From the NCBI RefSeq assembly GCF_031886125.1, contig NZ_CP119391.1, positions 62,001 to 126,000 on the forward strand: 64,000 bases of DNA, read 5' to 3'. Source of the DNA: Halomonas piscis (GTDB lineage Bacteria; Pseudomonadota; Gammaproteobacteria; Pseudomonadales; Halomonadaceae). Of this stretch, positions 36,221 through 44,618 are shown piece by piece. The notes under the pieces were generated by a model that was given only the letters and a program-made list of their open reading frames with translations, made no database searches and was not told where the DNA came from. The position numbers and the translations under genes were made by a program. Position 1 is the stretch's first letter. Each line of letters begins with the position of its first letter.

Positions 36221-37774
36221 ATGTCCTTTGGCCTGTACTCCCTGCTTCCGCCCCTGCTTGCCATCGTGCTGGCGCTGGTGACCCGCAACGTGATTCCTGC
36301 GCTCTTCTGCGGGATCTGGCTGGGCGCTACCATGCTCAGCGGCGGCAATCCGGCAGCGGGGCTCTACAATAGTTTCGGCGACTTCATCATTCCCAGCGTA
36401 GGCGACGAGTGGAGCGCCACCGTACTGATCTACTGCGGCCTGTTCGGCGTGCTGATCACGGTGCTGCAGCGCACCGGCGGCGCCCAGGCCATTGCTCGCT
36501 CGATTGCCGCCCGGGTGGCCTCGCCCCGGGGTGCCCAGGGCGCCACCCTGGGCTTTGGCGTACTGATCTTTTTCGAGGACTACTTCAACGCGCTGACCGT
36601 GGGCAGCGTGATGCGGCCCATTACCGACCGCATGCGCGTGTCCCGGGAGAAACTGGCCTATATCGTCGACTCGACCTCGGCGCCCATGTGCCTGCTGGGG
36701 CCGGTTTCCACCTGGGTGGTGTTCGTCATGGGCCTGATCGGCACCCAGCTGACCGAGATGGAGATGGCGGGCTCGGAGTACCTGATCTATCTGTCGTCGA
36801 TTCCGCTCAATTTCTACGCCTGGCTGGCGCTGCTGCTGATTCTGATCATGATCGTGACCCAGCGGGATTTCGGCCCCATGGCCCAGGCCGAACAGCGGGC
36901 CCGGCAAACCGGCAAGCTGCTGGCAGACGATGCCCGGCCGCCCTCGGACCGCGAAGTCGCCGAGATGGCCGGCGTCGCCGAAGAGCATTCGCGCAAGCGC
37001 AATATGCTGGTGCCTATCGCCGTGCTGGTGGGGCTCATCCCGGTGCTGTTCCTGTGGACCGGCAACGTGATGGAAAACGGCCTGATTACGGCCATGGGCG
37101 AGGCCGACGGCGGCAAGTCGATTCTGATCGCCACCTTTCTGGCGGTCAGCGTCGCTCTGGGCATGGGCATGTACCAGCGTTTGTTCGATTTTCGCGAAGC
37201 GATGGAGCTGGTGGTGACCGGTATCAAAAGCATGACGCTGGTCTACATCATCCTGACGCTCGCCTGGTCCATCGGCAGCGTGACCGAAGCGCTGGGCACC
37301 GCCGACTACCTGGTCACGCTGGCCCAGGCCGGCATCGCGCCGAGCCTGATCCCCGTGCTGCTGTTTCTTATCGGCTCGCTGGTCGCCTTTACCACCGGCA
37401 CCTCCTACGGCACCTTCGCCATCATGATTCCCATTGCCATGCCGGTGGCCATGGCGCTGGACATGCCGTTGGCGCTGGCCATTGCGGCGGTGCTCAGCGG
37501 CGGTATCTTCGGCGATCACTGCTCGCCGATCTCGGATACCACCATTCTCTCCTCGGCGGGGTCGTCCTGCGACCACATCGACCACGTCCGGACCCAGCTG
37601 CCCTACGCGCTGAGCGCCGGCACGGCGGGGATCGTGGCTTTCTTCGTCGCCGGGGCGACCGACGCTGCCTGGCTGGGCGGCATTGCCGGCATCGCCACCC
37701 TGCTGGTCGTCATCACCGGGCTGCGGCGTTTCTGGCAGCCGACGAAGCGCGCGGTCAGCCCAGCGCCCGAATAA
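36221..37774 (+). CDS. NhaC-family Na+/H+ antiporter
   Basis: A 517-residue membrane protein with about twelve helices, of the NhaC/ion transporter superfamily. Characteristic parts are LGFGVLIFFEDYFNALTVGSVMRPI, STSAPMCLLGPVSTWVVFVMG and the last-half motif GGIFGDHCSPISDTTILSSAGSSCDHIDHV. It lies 35 bases after the amidase gene and probably belongs to the same operon. It could exchange sodium for protons, or as in some members couple an organic substrate. It overlaps the convergent LysR gene by 20 bases. Confidence 0.88.
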   Translation: MSFGLYSLLPPLLAIVLALVTRNVIPALFCGIWLGATMLSGGNPAAGLYNSFGDFIIPSVGDEWSATVLIYCGLFGVLITVLQRTGGAQAIARSIAARVASPRGAQGATLGFGVLIFFEDYFNALTVGSVMRPITDRMRVSREKLAYIVDSTSAPMCLLGPVSTWVVFVMGLIGTQLTEMEMAGSEYLIYLSSIPLNFYAWLALLLILIMIVTQRDFGPMAQAEQRARQTGKLLADDARPPSDREVAEMAGVAEEHSRKRNMLVPIAVLVGLIPVLFLWTGNVMENGLITAMGEADGGKSILIATFLAVSVALGMGMYQRLFDFREAMELVVTGIKSMTLVYIILTLAWSIGSVTEALGTADYLVTLAQAGIAPSLIPVLLFLIGSLVAFTTGTSYGTFAIMIPIAMPVAMALDMPLALAIAAVLSGGIFGDHCSPISDTTILSSAGSSCDHIDHVRTQLPYALSAGTAGIVAFFVAGATDAAWLGGIAGIATLLVVITGLRRFWQPTKRAVSPAPE

Positions 37775-38627
37775 CGAAATCGGCCATGGCCCGGGCGCCG
37801 GGGGAAAGGCTGCGCCCGGCGAGGCGCAGAAGGCCGATTTCCCGCTCCACCCGGGGCTCGCTCAGCGGCACAAACCGCAGCCGTTCGTACTCTTCGGGGA
37901 ACGCCAGCCTTGGCAGCGTGGTCACCCCCAGCCCCGCCACCAGCATCGCCGTCAGCGACACCATGTTGGAGATATAAAAAGCGTGGTGGTCGCCCAGGGC
38001 GGCGGCGTCGGTGCCCTGAAACAGCCGTGACGTGCCGTTGCCGATCAAACTCTCCTCCCTGAGCTCCCGCCAGTGTACGGCCTCCCGACCGGCGAACGGG
38101 TGGTCATCGCGGCAGACCACGCCCAGCGCGTCGCGCATCAGCGGGGTAAAGCCCAGCGCCGCGTTGCCTTCCCACAGGCTCGTCAGCCCCAGATCGACTT
38201 CGCCGGACAGCACCTGCTCGCGGACGAAGTCGGCGGTGCCGTCGTGCAGACTGACGCGGATGCCCGGGTAGTTGCCGACAAAATCGGCCAAAAGCCCAGG
38301 CATCAGCCGGCTGGCCACCGACGGCACCGCGGCCATGTCCAGGTGCCCCGCCTGACGCTCTGCCTGGGCGACAAGCTCGCGGCTCAGGCGGTCGTGCTGG
38401 GTTAAAAGCTCGCGAAAGCGCGGCACGCAGTAGCGGCCGAACGGCGTCAGGGTAGCCTGATTGCCGCGCTCGAAAAGCGCCTCGCCCAGGCGGCTTTCCA
38501 GTTCGCGTATCGCCATGGACAGCGCCGGCTGGGTGCGGTGCACGTGCCGCGCCGCGGCGTGAAAGCCGCCTTGATCCACCACCGCCAGCACGTAGCGCAG
38601 CGGCGTTATCTTGAGCTCGGGCAGCAT
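37755..38627 (-). CDS. LysR-family transcriptional regulator
   Basis: A 290-residue regulator. The N-terminal winged helix-turn-helix is TPLRYVLAVVDQGGFHAAARHVHRTQPALSMAIRELESRLGEALFERG, followed by a periplasmic-binding-protein-like effector domain (LDMAAVPSVASRLMPGLLADF onward). ATG at 38627 is preceded by GGAGG; the longer frame is not supported. It is divergent from the aldehyde dehydrogenase gene at 38823, the usual position for a regulator of that operon, and convergent with nhaC. Confidence 0.93.
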   Translation of the reverse strand: MLPELKITPLRYVLAVVDQGGFHAAARHVHRTQPALSMAIRELESRLGEALFERGNQATLTPFGRYCVPRFRELLTQHDRLSRELVAQAERQAGHLDMAAVPSVASRLMPGLLADFVGNYPGIRVSLHDGTADFVREQVLSGEVDLGLTSLWEGNAALGFTPLMRDALGVVCRDDHPFAGREAVHWRELREESLIGNGTSRLFQGTDAAALGDHHAFYISNMVSLTAMLVAGLGVTTLPRLAFPEEYERLRFVPLSEPRVEREIGLLRLAGRSLSPGARAMADFVIRALG

Positions 38628-38822
38628 GGCACACCTCCTGCAATCGCCGGCCGCAGCGTGGTGGCGCACTGCGGCGCTCAGCCGGTAATTAAAAGTGATC
38701 ATTCAGTATTTATTATTGATTATCTTTATACAGACCGCGCGCCTACCCTGTCATTACCGCCATTCAAGGCACCGTTTCTCAAGATACCGCTCTTCAAGGA
38801 ACCGTTACGCAAGGAGACAGAC

Positions 38823-40301
38823 ATGGCACAAGCGGCATCCCAGCCCCGTTCTCAGCTCCGTTCTCAGCCCCATGCGCTTTACCTCAACGGCCAGTGGGTC
38901 GAGGGCGAAAGCCAGGTTGAAAACCGCAATCCGTCCGACCTGAGCGACGTTATCGGCCACTACGCCCAGGCCAGCGTAGAGCAGCTGCACGAGGCCGTTC
39001 GCGCCGCCGAGCAGGGGCAAAAAGCGTGGGCCAAAACCGGCCTGGAACACCGTTACGGCGTGCTGATGGCCATCGGCGACGAGCTGATCGCGCGCAAGGC
39101 CGAACTGGGCGAGCAGCTATCCCGGGAAGAAGGCAAGCCGCTGGCCGAAGGCGTGGGCGAGGTGCACCGCTCGGGGCAGTTTTTCCACTACTACGCCGCC
39201 GAAGTGCTGCGCCAGATCGACGAGCGCGTCGACTCCGTACGCCCGGGAGTGGAAGTGGATGTCCGCCGCGAGCCGGTGGGCGTGGTGGGCATCATCAGCC
39301 CGTGGAACTTTCCGCTGGCCACTGCGGTGTGGAAGATCGCCCCGGCACTGGCGTTCGGCAACGCGGTGATTTTCAAGCCCGCCAACCTGGTGCCGGCCAG
39401 CGCCTGGGCGCTGACCGAGATCATCGCCCGCCAGGACATCCCTGCCGGCACCTTCAACCTGGTCATGGGCCCAGGAAGCTCGGTGGGCGATGCGCTGATT
39501 GCAAGCCCCGACATCCACGCGCTGAGCTTTACCGGCTCGCTTGAAGTGGGTCGCCGAGTGGCCTCTGCCACCGCCGCCAACCTGGTCAAGTGCCAGCTGG
39601 AGATGGGCTCCAAGAACGCCCTGATCGTGGCCGACGACGCCGACCTGGACCTGGCCGTGGAAGCCGCCTTCAACGGCGCCTACTCGGGCACCGGGCAGAA
39701 GTGCACCGCCTCGTCCCGGCTGATCGTCACCGAGAAGGTTCACGACGCCTTCGTCGACAAGCTGACCCAAAAGCTCGAGCAGGCCAGGGTCGGCAACCCG
39801 CTGACGGACGGCGTGAACGTGGGGCCGCTGGCCAGCCAGAGCCAGCTGGACGCCAATCTCGAATGGGTGGAGCGCGCGCGCAAAGACGGCGCGAAGCTGG
39901 CCTTCGGCGGCGAGCGCCTCGAGCGCGACACCGAGGGTTACTTCATGGCGCCGACGCTGTTTGTCGACACCACCAACGACATGGCAGTCAACCGCGAGGA
40001 AGTCTTCGGCCCCGTGGCCTGCGTGATCAAGGTGGCCGACGCCAACGAGGCCATCGAGGTGCTCAACGACACCCGGTACGGCCTGACCGCGGGCATCATC
40101 ACCGACTCGCTTGCGCTTGCCACCGAGTTCAAGGCCCGGGCCGAAACCGGCTGCGTGATGGTCAACCTGGCCACTGCCGGCACCGACTATCACGTGCCTT
40201 TCGGCGGGCGCAAGCACTCGAGCTTCGGCCCCCGGGAGCAGGGCCGCTACGCCCGGGAGTTCTACACCGTGGTCAAGACCAGCTATGTCAAGGCGAACTG
40301 A
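38823..40301 (+). CDS. NAD(P)+-dependent aldehyde dehydrogenase
   Basis: A 492-residue member of the ALDH superfamily. Motifs are GIISPWNFPLATAVWKIAPALAFGNAVIFKPA (cofactor binding), LSFTGSLEVGRRV, LEMGSKNALIV (catalytic Glu region) and GAYSGTGQKCTASSRLIV with the nucleophile Cys. ATG at 38823 follows AAGGAG. The first 20 residues (QPRSQLRSQP) are a low-complexity tail. First gene of a run of five probably catabolic genes under the divergent LysR protein. The Ala-Lys-Val features are not enough to name the aldehyde. Confidence 0.93.
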   Translation: MAQAASQPRSQLRSQPHALYLNGQWVEGESQVENRNPSDLSDVIGHYAQASVEQLHEAVRAAEQGQKAWAKTGLEHRYGVLMAIGDELIARKAELGEQLSREEGKPLAEGVGEVHRSGQFFHYYAAEVLRQIDERVDSVRPGVEVDVRREPVGVVGIISPWNFPLATAVWKIAPALAFGNAVIFKPANLVPASAWALTEIIARQDIPAGTFNLVMGPGSSVGDALIASPDIHALSFTGSLEVGRRVASATAANLVKCQLEMGSKNALIVADDADLDLAVEAAFNGAYSGTGQKCTASSRLIVTEKVHDAFVDKLTQKLEQARVGNPLTDGVNVGPLASQSQLDANLEWVERARKDGAKLAFGGERLERDTEGYFMAPTLFVDTTNDMAVNREEVFGPVACVIKVADANEAIEVLNDTRYGLTAGIITDSLALATEFKARAETGCVMVNLATAGTDYHVPFGGRKHSSFGPREQGRYAREFYTVVKTSYVKAN

Positions 40302-40338
40302 ACCGCGCCTGCTGAAACCAAGGCACAAGGAGGCTGAT

Positions 40339-41346
40339 ATGTCACAGGACATGCTGATCGTCGACGGCCTGCAGTACTCCAACTGGTCCCGGGAGATTTT
40401 CCAGCAGATGCGCGAAGGCGGCGTCGACGCCGTGCACGCCACGCTGGTCTACCACGAAACCATTCGCGAGACGCTCTCGCGGATGGGCGAGTGGAACCGC
40501 CGCTTCGAGGCGCACAGCGATCTGATCATGCCGGTGCGCGAGCCGGCGGACATTCACCGCGCCCGTCGTCAGGGCCGGGTGGGCGTGTTCCTCGGCGCCC
40601 AGAACTGCTCGCCCATCGAAGACGACATCGACATGGTCGAGGTCATGCGCGACCTGGGGCTTCTGATCATGCAGCTGACCTACAATAACCAGAGCCTTTT
40701 GGCCTGCGGCTGCTACGAGGCCGAGGACAGCGGCATTACCCGCTTCGGCCGCCAGGTCATCCGCGAGATGAACCGGGTGGGCATGGTCATCGACATGTCC
40801 CACAGCGCCGAGCGCTCGACCCTGGAAGCCGTCGAGCTCTCCGAACGGCCGGTGATCATTTCCCACGCCAACCCGGCGTCCTGGCAGCCGGCCAAACGCA
40901 ACAAGTCGGATAAAGTGCTCCACGCCATCGCCGAAAGCGGCGGGCTGCTGGGCTTTTCGGCCTATCCTTTCCACCTGAAAAACGGCCCCGACTGCACCCT
41001 GGCCGAGTACTGCGAGATGATCGCCCGCACCGCCGACAAGATCGGCGTGGAGCACTTAGGGGTAGGCACCGACCTGTGCCAGAACCAGCCCACCTCGGTG
41101 CTTGAGTGGATGCGCAACGGCCGCTGGTCGAAGGACATGGACTACGGTGAAGGCAGCGCGGCCAACGCCGGCTGGCCCGACCCGTTGCCCTGGCTGCGCG
41201 ATAACCGCGACTTCCCCAACCTGGTGGCCGGGCTGCGCGAGGTCGGCTTCAGCGAAAACGAGGTCGCCGGCATCATGGGGCAAAACTGGGTAGCGCTTCT
41301 GGAGCGCGCCACCACGCCGCAGCCTGCATTAACCCAGGTGGCCTGA
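40339..41346 (+). CDS. Membrane-dipeptidase-like (peptidase M19) protein with an altered metal site
   Basis: A 335-residue M19-family TIM-barrel protein. It aligns with the subfamily found beside dimethylglycine-degradation genes in Pseudomonas (start IVDGLQYSNWSREIF, LIMQLTYNNQSLLACGCYE, GRQVIREMNRVGMVIDMSHSAE, VIISHANPASW, GVGTDLCQNQ). Two His ligands (DMSH and ISHA) and the late Asp are kept. The usual N-terminal HxD and the bridging Glu are replaced by LQYSNW and GAQN. It may therefore not be a classic dinuclear zinc dipeptidase. ATG at 40339 is preceded by AAGGAGG. It lies 37 bases after the aldehyde dehydrogenase. Confidence 0.85.
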   Translation: MSQDMLIVDGLQYSNWSREIFQQMREGGVDAVHATLVYHETIRETLSRMGEWNRRFEAHSDLIMPVREPADIHRARRQGRVGVFLGAQNCSPIEDDIDMVEVMRDLGLLIMQLTYNNQSLLACGCYEAEDSGITRFGRQVIREMNRVGMVIDMSHSAERSTLEAVELSERPVIISHANPASWQPAKRNKSDKVLHAIAESGGLLGFSAYPFHLKNGPDCTLAEYCEMIARTADKIGVEHLGVGTDLCQNQPTSVLEWMRNGRWSKDMDYGEGSAANAGWPDPLPWLRDNRDFPNLVAGLREVGFSENEVAGIMGQNWVALLERATTPQPALTQVA

Positions 41347-41380
41347 CGGCGCTGCCCCGAACGTTTCGGGAGGGTGTGAC

Positions 41381-43153
41381 ATGATGGAGCGTATTTCCCC
41401 GCGCGAAGAAAGCCTGCGTCTGCGCGCGCCGGCTCGGGTCATGAACCTGGAGCGCCTGGGCAGCCTGCACCCCAGCCGGCTGAGCTTTTCGCGCAGCCTG
41501 ATACGCCAGATGGCACGCCAGCGCTGGCAGATAAGCGCCGCTCGCTTCGATCTGGACGACAGCGGCCACGGCACGGTCATCTACCGGCTGCAAACGCCCT
41601 GCGGGCGCTACCACGGGGTGATTTTCTCTCAGCCGCTGGACGACGACGCGCGCACCGACCGGGTAATTGCCGAGGCCTGGGACGTCACCTTCGGCGTGGT
41701 CGAAGGCGAAGTGGATGACGCCCTGCTGGAACAGATGGCGGCCAACGTCCCGCTCCAGGAAGCCGGCCGCCAGCACCCGCGCCTTTTGGTGCTTTCTCGG
41801 GCCAACCGCAGCCTGCGCAACTTCGATGCCTTCACCCGGGCGCTGGCCGAGGGCCGCCAGCCCGACCCGGCCTGGCTGACCAAAGCCGGCTATCTTTACC
41901 GCACTACCGCGGTGTACGGCAACGGCAAGTTCGGCATCGCCGACTTCGGCCGGCTCAGGGACAACCCCGACTTTCAGCGGCCGTTTTCCGCGCAGATGCT
42001 GGCGGTCTACCTGCTGCGCCACTTTTCCATCGACCAGGTCGAGCACATTGCCCACCGCCGGGCGCCGGCCACCGCCGTGGGGTTGGCCACGCCGGTGAAG
42101 CGCTATCTGGGTATCGGCAACTCCACCGGCCTTGGCATGGCGCCGTTTCTGATCAACCACCCGCAGCTCATCGAGCGCTGGGTGCAAAGCCGCGAGCAGG
42201 CGCTGGCCCAGATCCGCGCCCAGGCGCCGGACGAAGCTCAGCGCGACCGGCTGCTGACGCTGCTCGACCGCGCCGGCTGCCACCTGGAACAGACCGTCAC
42301 CGCCAATGCCGAGCAGGGCAGGCGCAACGCCGAAACGGTCGCCGAGCTGCCGGAAGTGCGCGCCTGGCTGGAGCAGGTGCCGCTTGACGGCGATCTCTGG
42401 CAGGAGCTGACCGAGTGGAGCCACCGCGCTCTGTCGCTGGCCACCCAGGAACTGATCAACACCCTGCTGCTGGAGCTTTACCCGGCCATCGTCGAGCCGT
42501 TCGAAAACCGCATGGGCGTCGACGAGTGCCTGGAACTGACGCCGGAAATGCCGCTGGTGCGCCTGAAACAGCTCATCGAAACCCGCTACGACTGGGCGCT
42601 GGCCTTTGACTTCGACGATCCCGATAACCGCTACTGGTTCTGGTACCGCTCGATCGAAAAGGAAGAGCCGCGCCTGGGCGTGCGCGGCCAGGAGCCCGGT
42701 GCCGATCGCGAGCTCAAGCTCGCCATCGCGCCCCGGGTTGCCGATACCCACCGCGCCGTGGGGAATTACCTGGGCCGCCATCCGCGCGCTGCGGTGGTGG
42801 ATTTTCTGATCGAGCATCCCCGCTACAAGGATATCGTGCGGCGCATCCAGGCCATGTCGGAGACCCCCTTCGGCGAGATTCGCGCCAACCTCTGGGCCAG
42901 AGAGATGAAGCCCATCCATCTGCTGCGCACCAAGCTGTCGTTCTTCGGTGCCAGCCGCTTCGACCCCAAGTCGGACCGCTGGGTACGCATCACGCTATTC
43001 CAGGGCGCGCCCCTGGTCGAGGAGCTCAACGCCGAGCCCGACGACCTGCGCGATTTCGACGACTGGGGCTTTCCGCTGGAACCCGCGCTGGCAACAGCGC
43101 CGGACAGCCAGGAGAAGGCCCGGCAACCAGCCGCTACAGGGGTCGCACCATGA
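41381..43153 (+). CDS. Uncharacterised 590-residue protein of a catabolic operon
   Basis: No family is recognised. The protein looks soluble and cytoplasmic, with no signal peptide or membrane segment. It carries Arg-rich helices and many conserved-looking stretches such as KRYLGIGNSTGLGMAPFLINHPQ, YDWALAFDFDDPDNRYWFWYRS and KPIHLLRTKLSFFGASRFDPKSD. A good binding site (GGGAGGG) precedes two adjacent ATG codons. The stop overlaps the next gene by four bases (ATGA), which ties it to the DUF3726-like protein and suggests that the two act together. Confidence 0.85.
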   Translation: MMERISPREESLRLRAPARVMNLERLGSLHPSRLSFSRSLIRQMARQRWQISAARFDLDDSGHGTVIYRLQTPCGRYHGVIFSQPLDDDARTDRVIAEAWDVTFGVVEGEVDDALLEQMAANVPLQEAGRQHPRLLVLSRANRSLRNFDAFTRALAEGRQPDPAWLTKAGYLYRTTAVYGNGKFGIADFGRLRDNPDFQRPFSAQMLAVYLLRHFSIDQVEHIAHRRAPATAVGLATPVKRYLGIGNSTGLGMAPFLINHPQLIERWVQSREQALAQIRAQAPDEAQRDRLLTLLDRAGCHLEQTVTANAEQGRRNAETVAELPEVRAWLEQVPLDGDLWQELTEWSHRALSLATQELINTLLLELYPAIVEPFENRMGVDECLELTPEMPLVRLKQLIETRYDWALAFDFDDPDNRYWFWYRSIEKEEPRLGVRGQEPGADRELKLAIAPRVADTHRAVGNYLGRHPRAAVVDFLIEHPRYKDIVRRIQAMSETPFGEIRANLWAREMKPIHLLRTKLSFFGASRFDPKSDRWVRITLFQGAPLVEELNAEPDDLRDFDDWGFPLEPALATAPDSQEKARQPAATGVAP

Positions 43154-43923
43154 AGGTTTCCTACAACGAACTTCAGGGGCTCTGCCGCAAGGCGTTTCTG
43201 GGCATGGGCTTTGCCGACGGCGACGCCAGCGATGCCGCCGACATGGTGGCGTGGATGCAGCTTCACGCGCTCGACGGGCTGGAAGCGCTTAACCGCGGCC
43301 TTGATTATCTGCTGGCCGAGCAGCACGAGGAAGAGCGCGCGCCGATACTGCTTTACGCCGACGATGACCTGGCCGTGCTCGACGGCCAGGGCTACAGCGT
43401 GCTGGGCAGCTCCAGCCTGGCGCTGGAGCTGGGCTTCGCCAAGGCTCGCGCCCGGGGCCTTGCGGTGATCAAGATCCGCCGCTGCCACAACCGCCAGCTG
43501 ATCATGGGCTATCTGGCGCGCATTGCCGGACGCGGGATGAACGTCACCGCGTTCTGGCGTAACGGCCAGCGTCCGCTCGTTGAGCAGGCAGTGGGCTTTC
43601 GCGCGGGCGGTTCGGTGCCCGAAATTCGCGTTTATGCGGTCAACCAGGTACCCGAGGAAAACGAGTCCAACGACGGCGTCACCCTGGTGTTTGCCAACCA
43701 CGTCGAGCTGCTGCCCGCGATGCACTCGGCCTACGACTACGATCTGCTGGCCTGCCACGAGGAATCCGCGCTGCTCGCCAGCCGCGAACGCGCCATGCTC
43801 GACGGCATCAGTATCGACGACGCGGTATGGGAAAAGCTCAAGCACCTGGCCGCGCGGATGCTGGTGGAGTCCAACGACGCTTCGCGCAGCGGCGCCGGGC
43901 CGGCCGCCGGCGATAATGACTAA
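43150..43923 (+). CDS. DUF3726-like protein related to Ldh2/malate-lactate dehydrogenases
   Basis: A 257-residue protein starting MKVSYNELQGLCRKAFLGMGFADGDASDAADMV, a short version of the N-terminus of the Ldh2/YiaK dehydrogenase fold; I recall this as DUF3726, which could not be checked. The middle has YSVLGSSSLALELGFAKARARGLAVIKI and RQLIMGYLARIAGRGMNVTAFW. It is shorter than the dehydrogenases (about 330-350) and so may be non-enzymatic. It overlaps the preceding unknown gene. Confidence 0.75.
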   Translation: MKVSYNELQGLCRKAFLGMGFADGDASDAADMVAWMQLHALDGLEALNRGLDYLLAEQHEEERAPILLYADDDLAVLDGQGYSVLGSSSLALELGFAKARARGLAVIKIRRCHNRQLIMGYLARIAGRGMNVTAFWRNGQRPLVEQAVGFRAGGSVPEIRVYAVNQVPEENESNDGVTLVFANHVELLPAMHSAYDYDLLACHEESALLASRERAMLDGISIDDAVWEKLKHLAARMLVESNDASRSGAGPAAGDND

Positions 43924-43950
43924 TACAAGGCAAGCGGGCATCATGGCCCG

Positions 43951-44610
43951 ATGAACCTACTGATTTTTCTCGGCAGCGCGCGGCAAAGCACCCCGCCGCG
44001 CCCGGCACAGCTGGGCGAGCGCGTGGCGCTGGCCTGCCAGGCGCATCTGCAAAGCCGGCTGGACGGGGCCAGCGTCACGCTGATCGACCCGCTGGATTTC
44101 GATACGGGGCCGGTATTCAAGCCGCACTTTGCCTACTCGGAGCGCCGCGTACCCGAGCCGCTTGAGAAGCTGGCGCAAGCCATCGACGCGGCCGACGCTT
44201 ACGTCATGGTCAGCCCCGAATACAACCACTCCATGAGCCCCGCGCTTGCCGATCTGCTCAACCACTTCGGCGCCTCGCGCTTTGCCTACAAGCCCAGCGC
44301 CATTGTCACCTACTCCGCCGGCCAGTGGGGTGGCGTGCGCGCCGCAGTGGGCATGCGCAGCTTTTTGAGCGAACTTGGCTGCCTGCCGGTATCGGCTATG
44401 GTGCACGTGCACCAGGCCCAGAACGTATTCAGCGAAGACGGCGGGTATCAAGCGGATGTGGATAAAATCCGCTGGGAAAGCTATTTGAACCGCACCTTCA
44501 CCCAGCTGTGGTGGTGGGCCGACGCCGCACAACGTCAGCGCCAACAAAACGACCCGCATCGGCTGGTGGGACACTTCACCCACGCCCCGTCCCAGCGCAA
44601 TGCGCCGTAG
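43951..44610 (+). CDS. NAD(P)H-dependent FMN reductase-like flavodoxin-fold protein
   Basis: A 219-residue protein of the NADPH-dependent FMN reductase family. It has an N-terminal phosphate-binding loop LIFLGSARQSTPPRPAQLGERVA, the family signature VMVSPEYNHSMSPALADLLNHFG and SAGQWGGVRAAVGMRSFLSELG. It is likely to reduce FMN or quinones in the cytoplasm. It lies 27 bases after the DUF3726-like gene and closes that run of genes, converging on hsdR with an eight-base gap. Confidence 0.9.
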   Translation: MNLLIFLGSARQSTPPRPAQLGERVALACQAHLQSRLDGASVTLIDPLDFDTGPVFKPHFAYSERRVPEPLEKLAQAIDAADAYVMVSPEYNHSMSPALADLLNHFGASRFAYKPSAIVTYSAGQWGGVRAAVGMRSFLSELGCLPVSAMVHVHQAQNVFSEDGGYQADVDKIRWESYLNRTFTQLWWWADAAQRQRQQNDPHRLVGHFTHAPSQRNAP

Positions 44611-44618
44611 CCGTGTGC

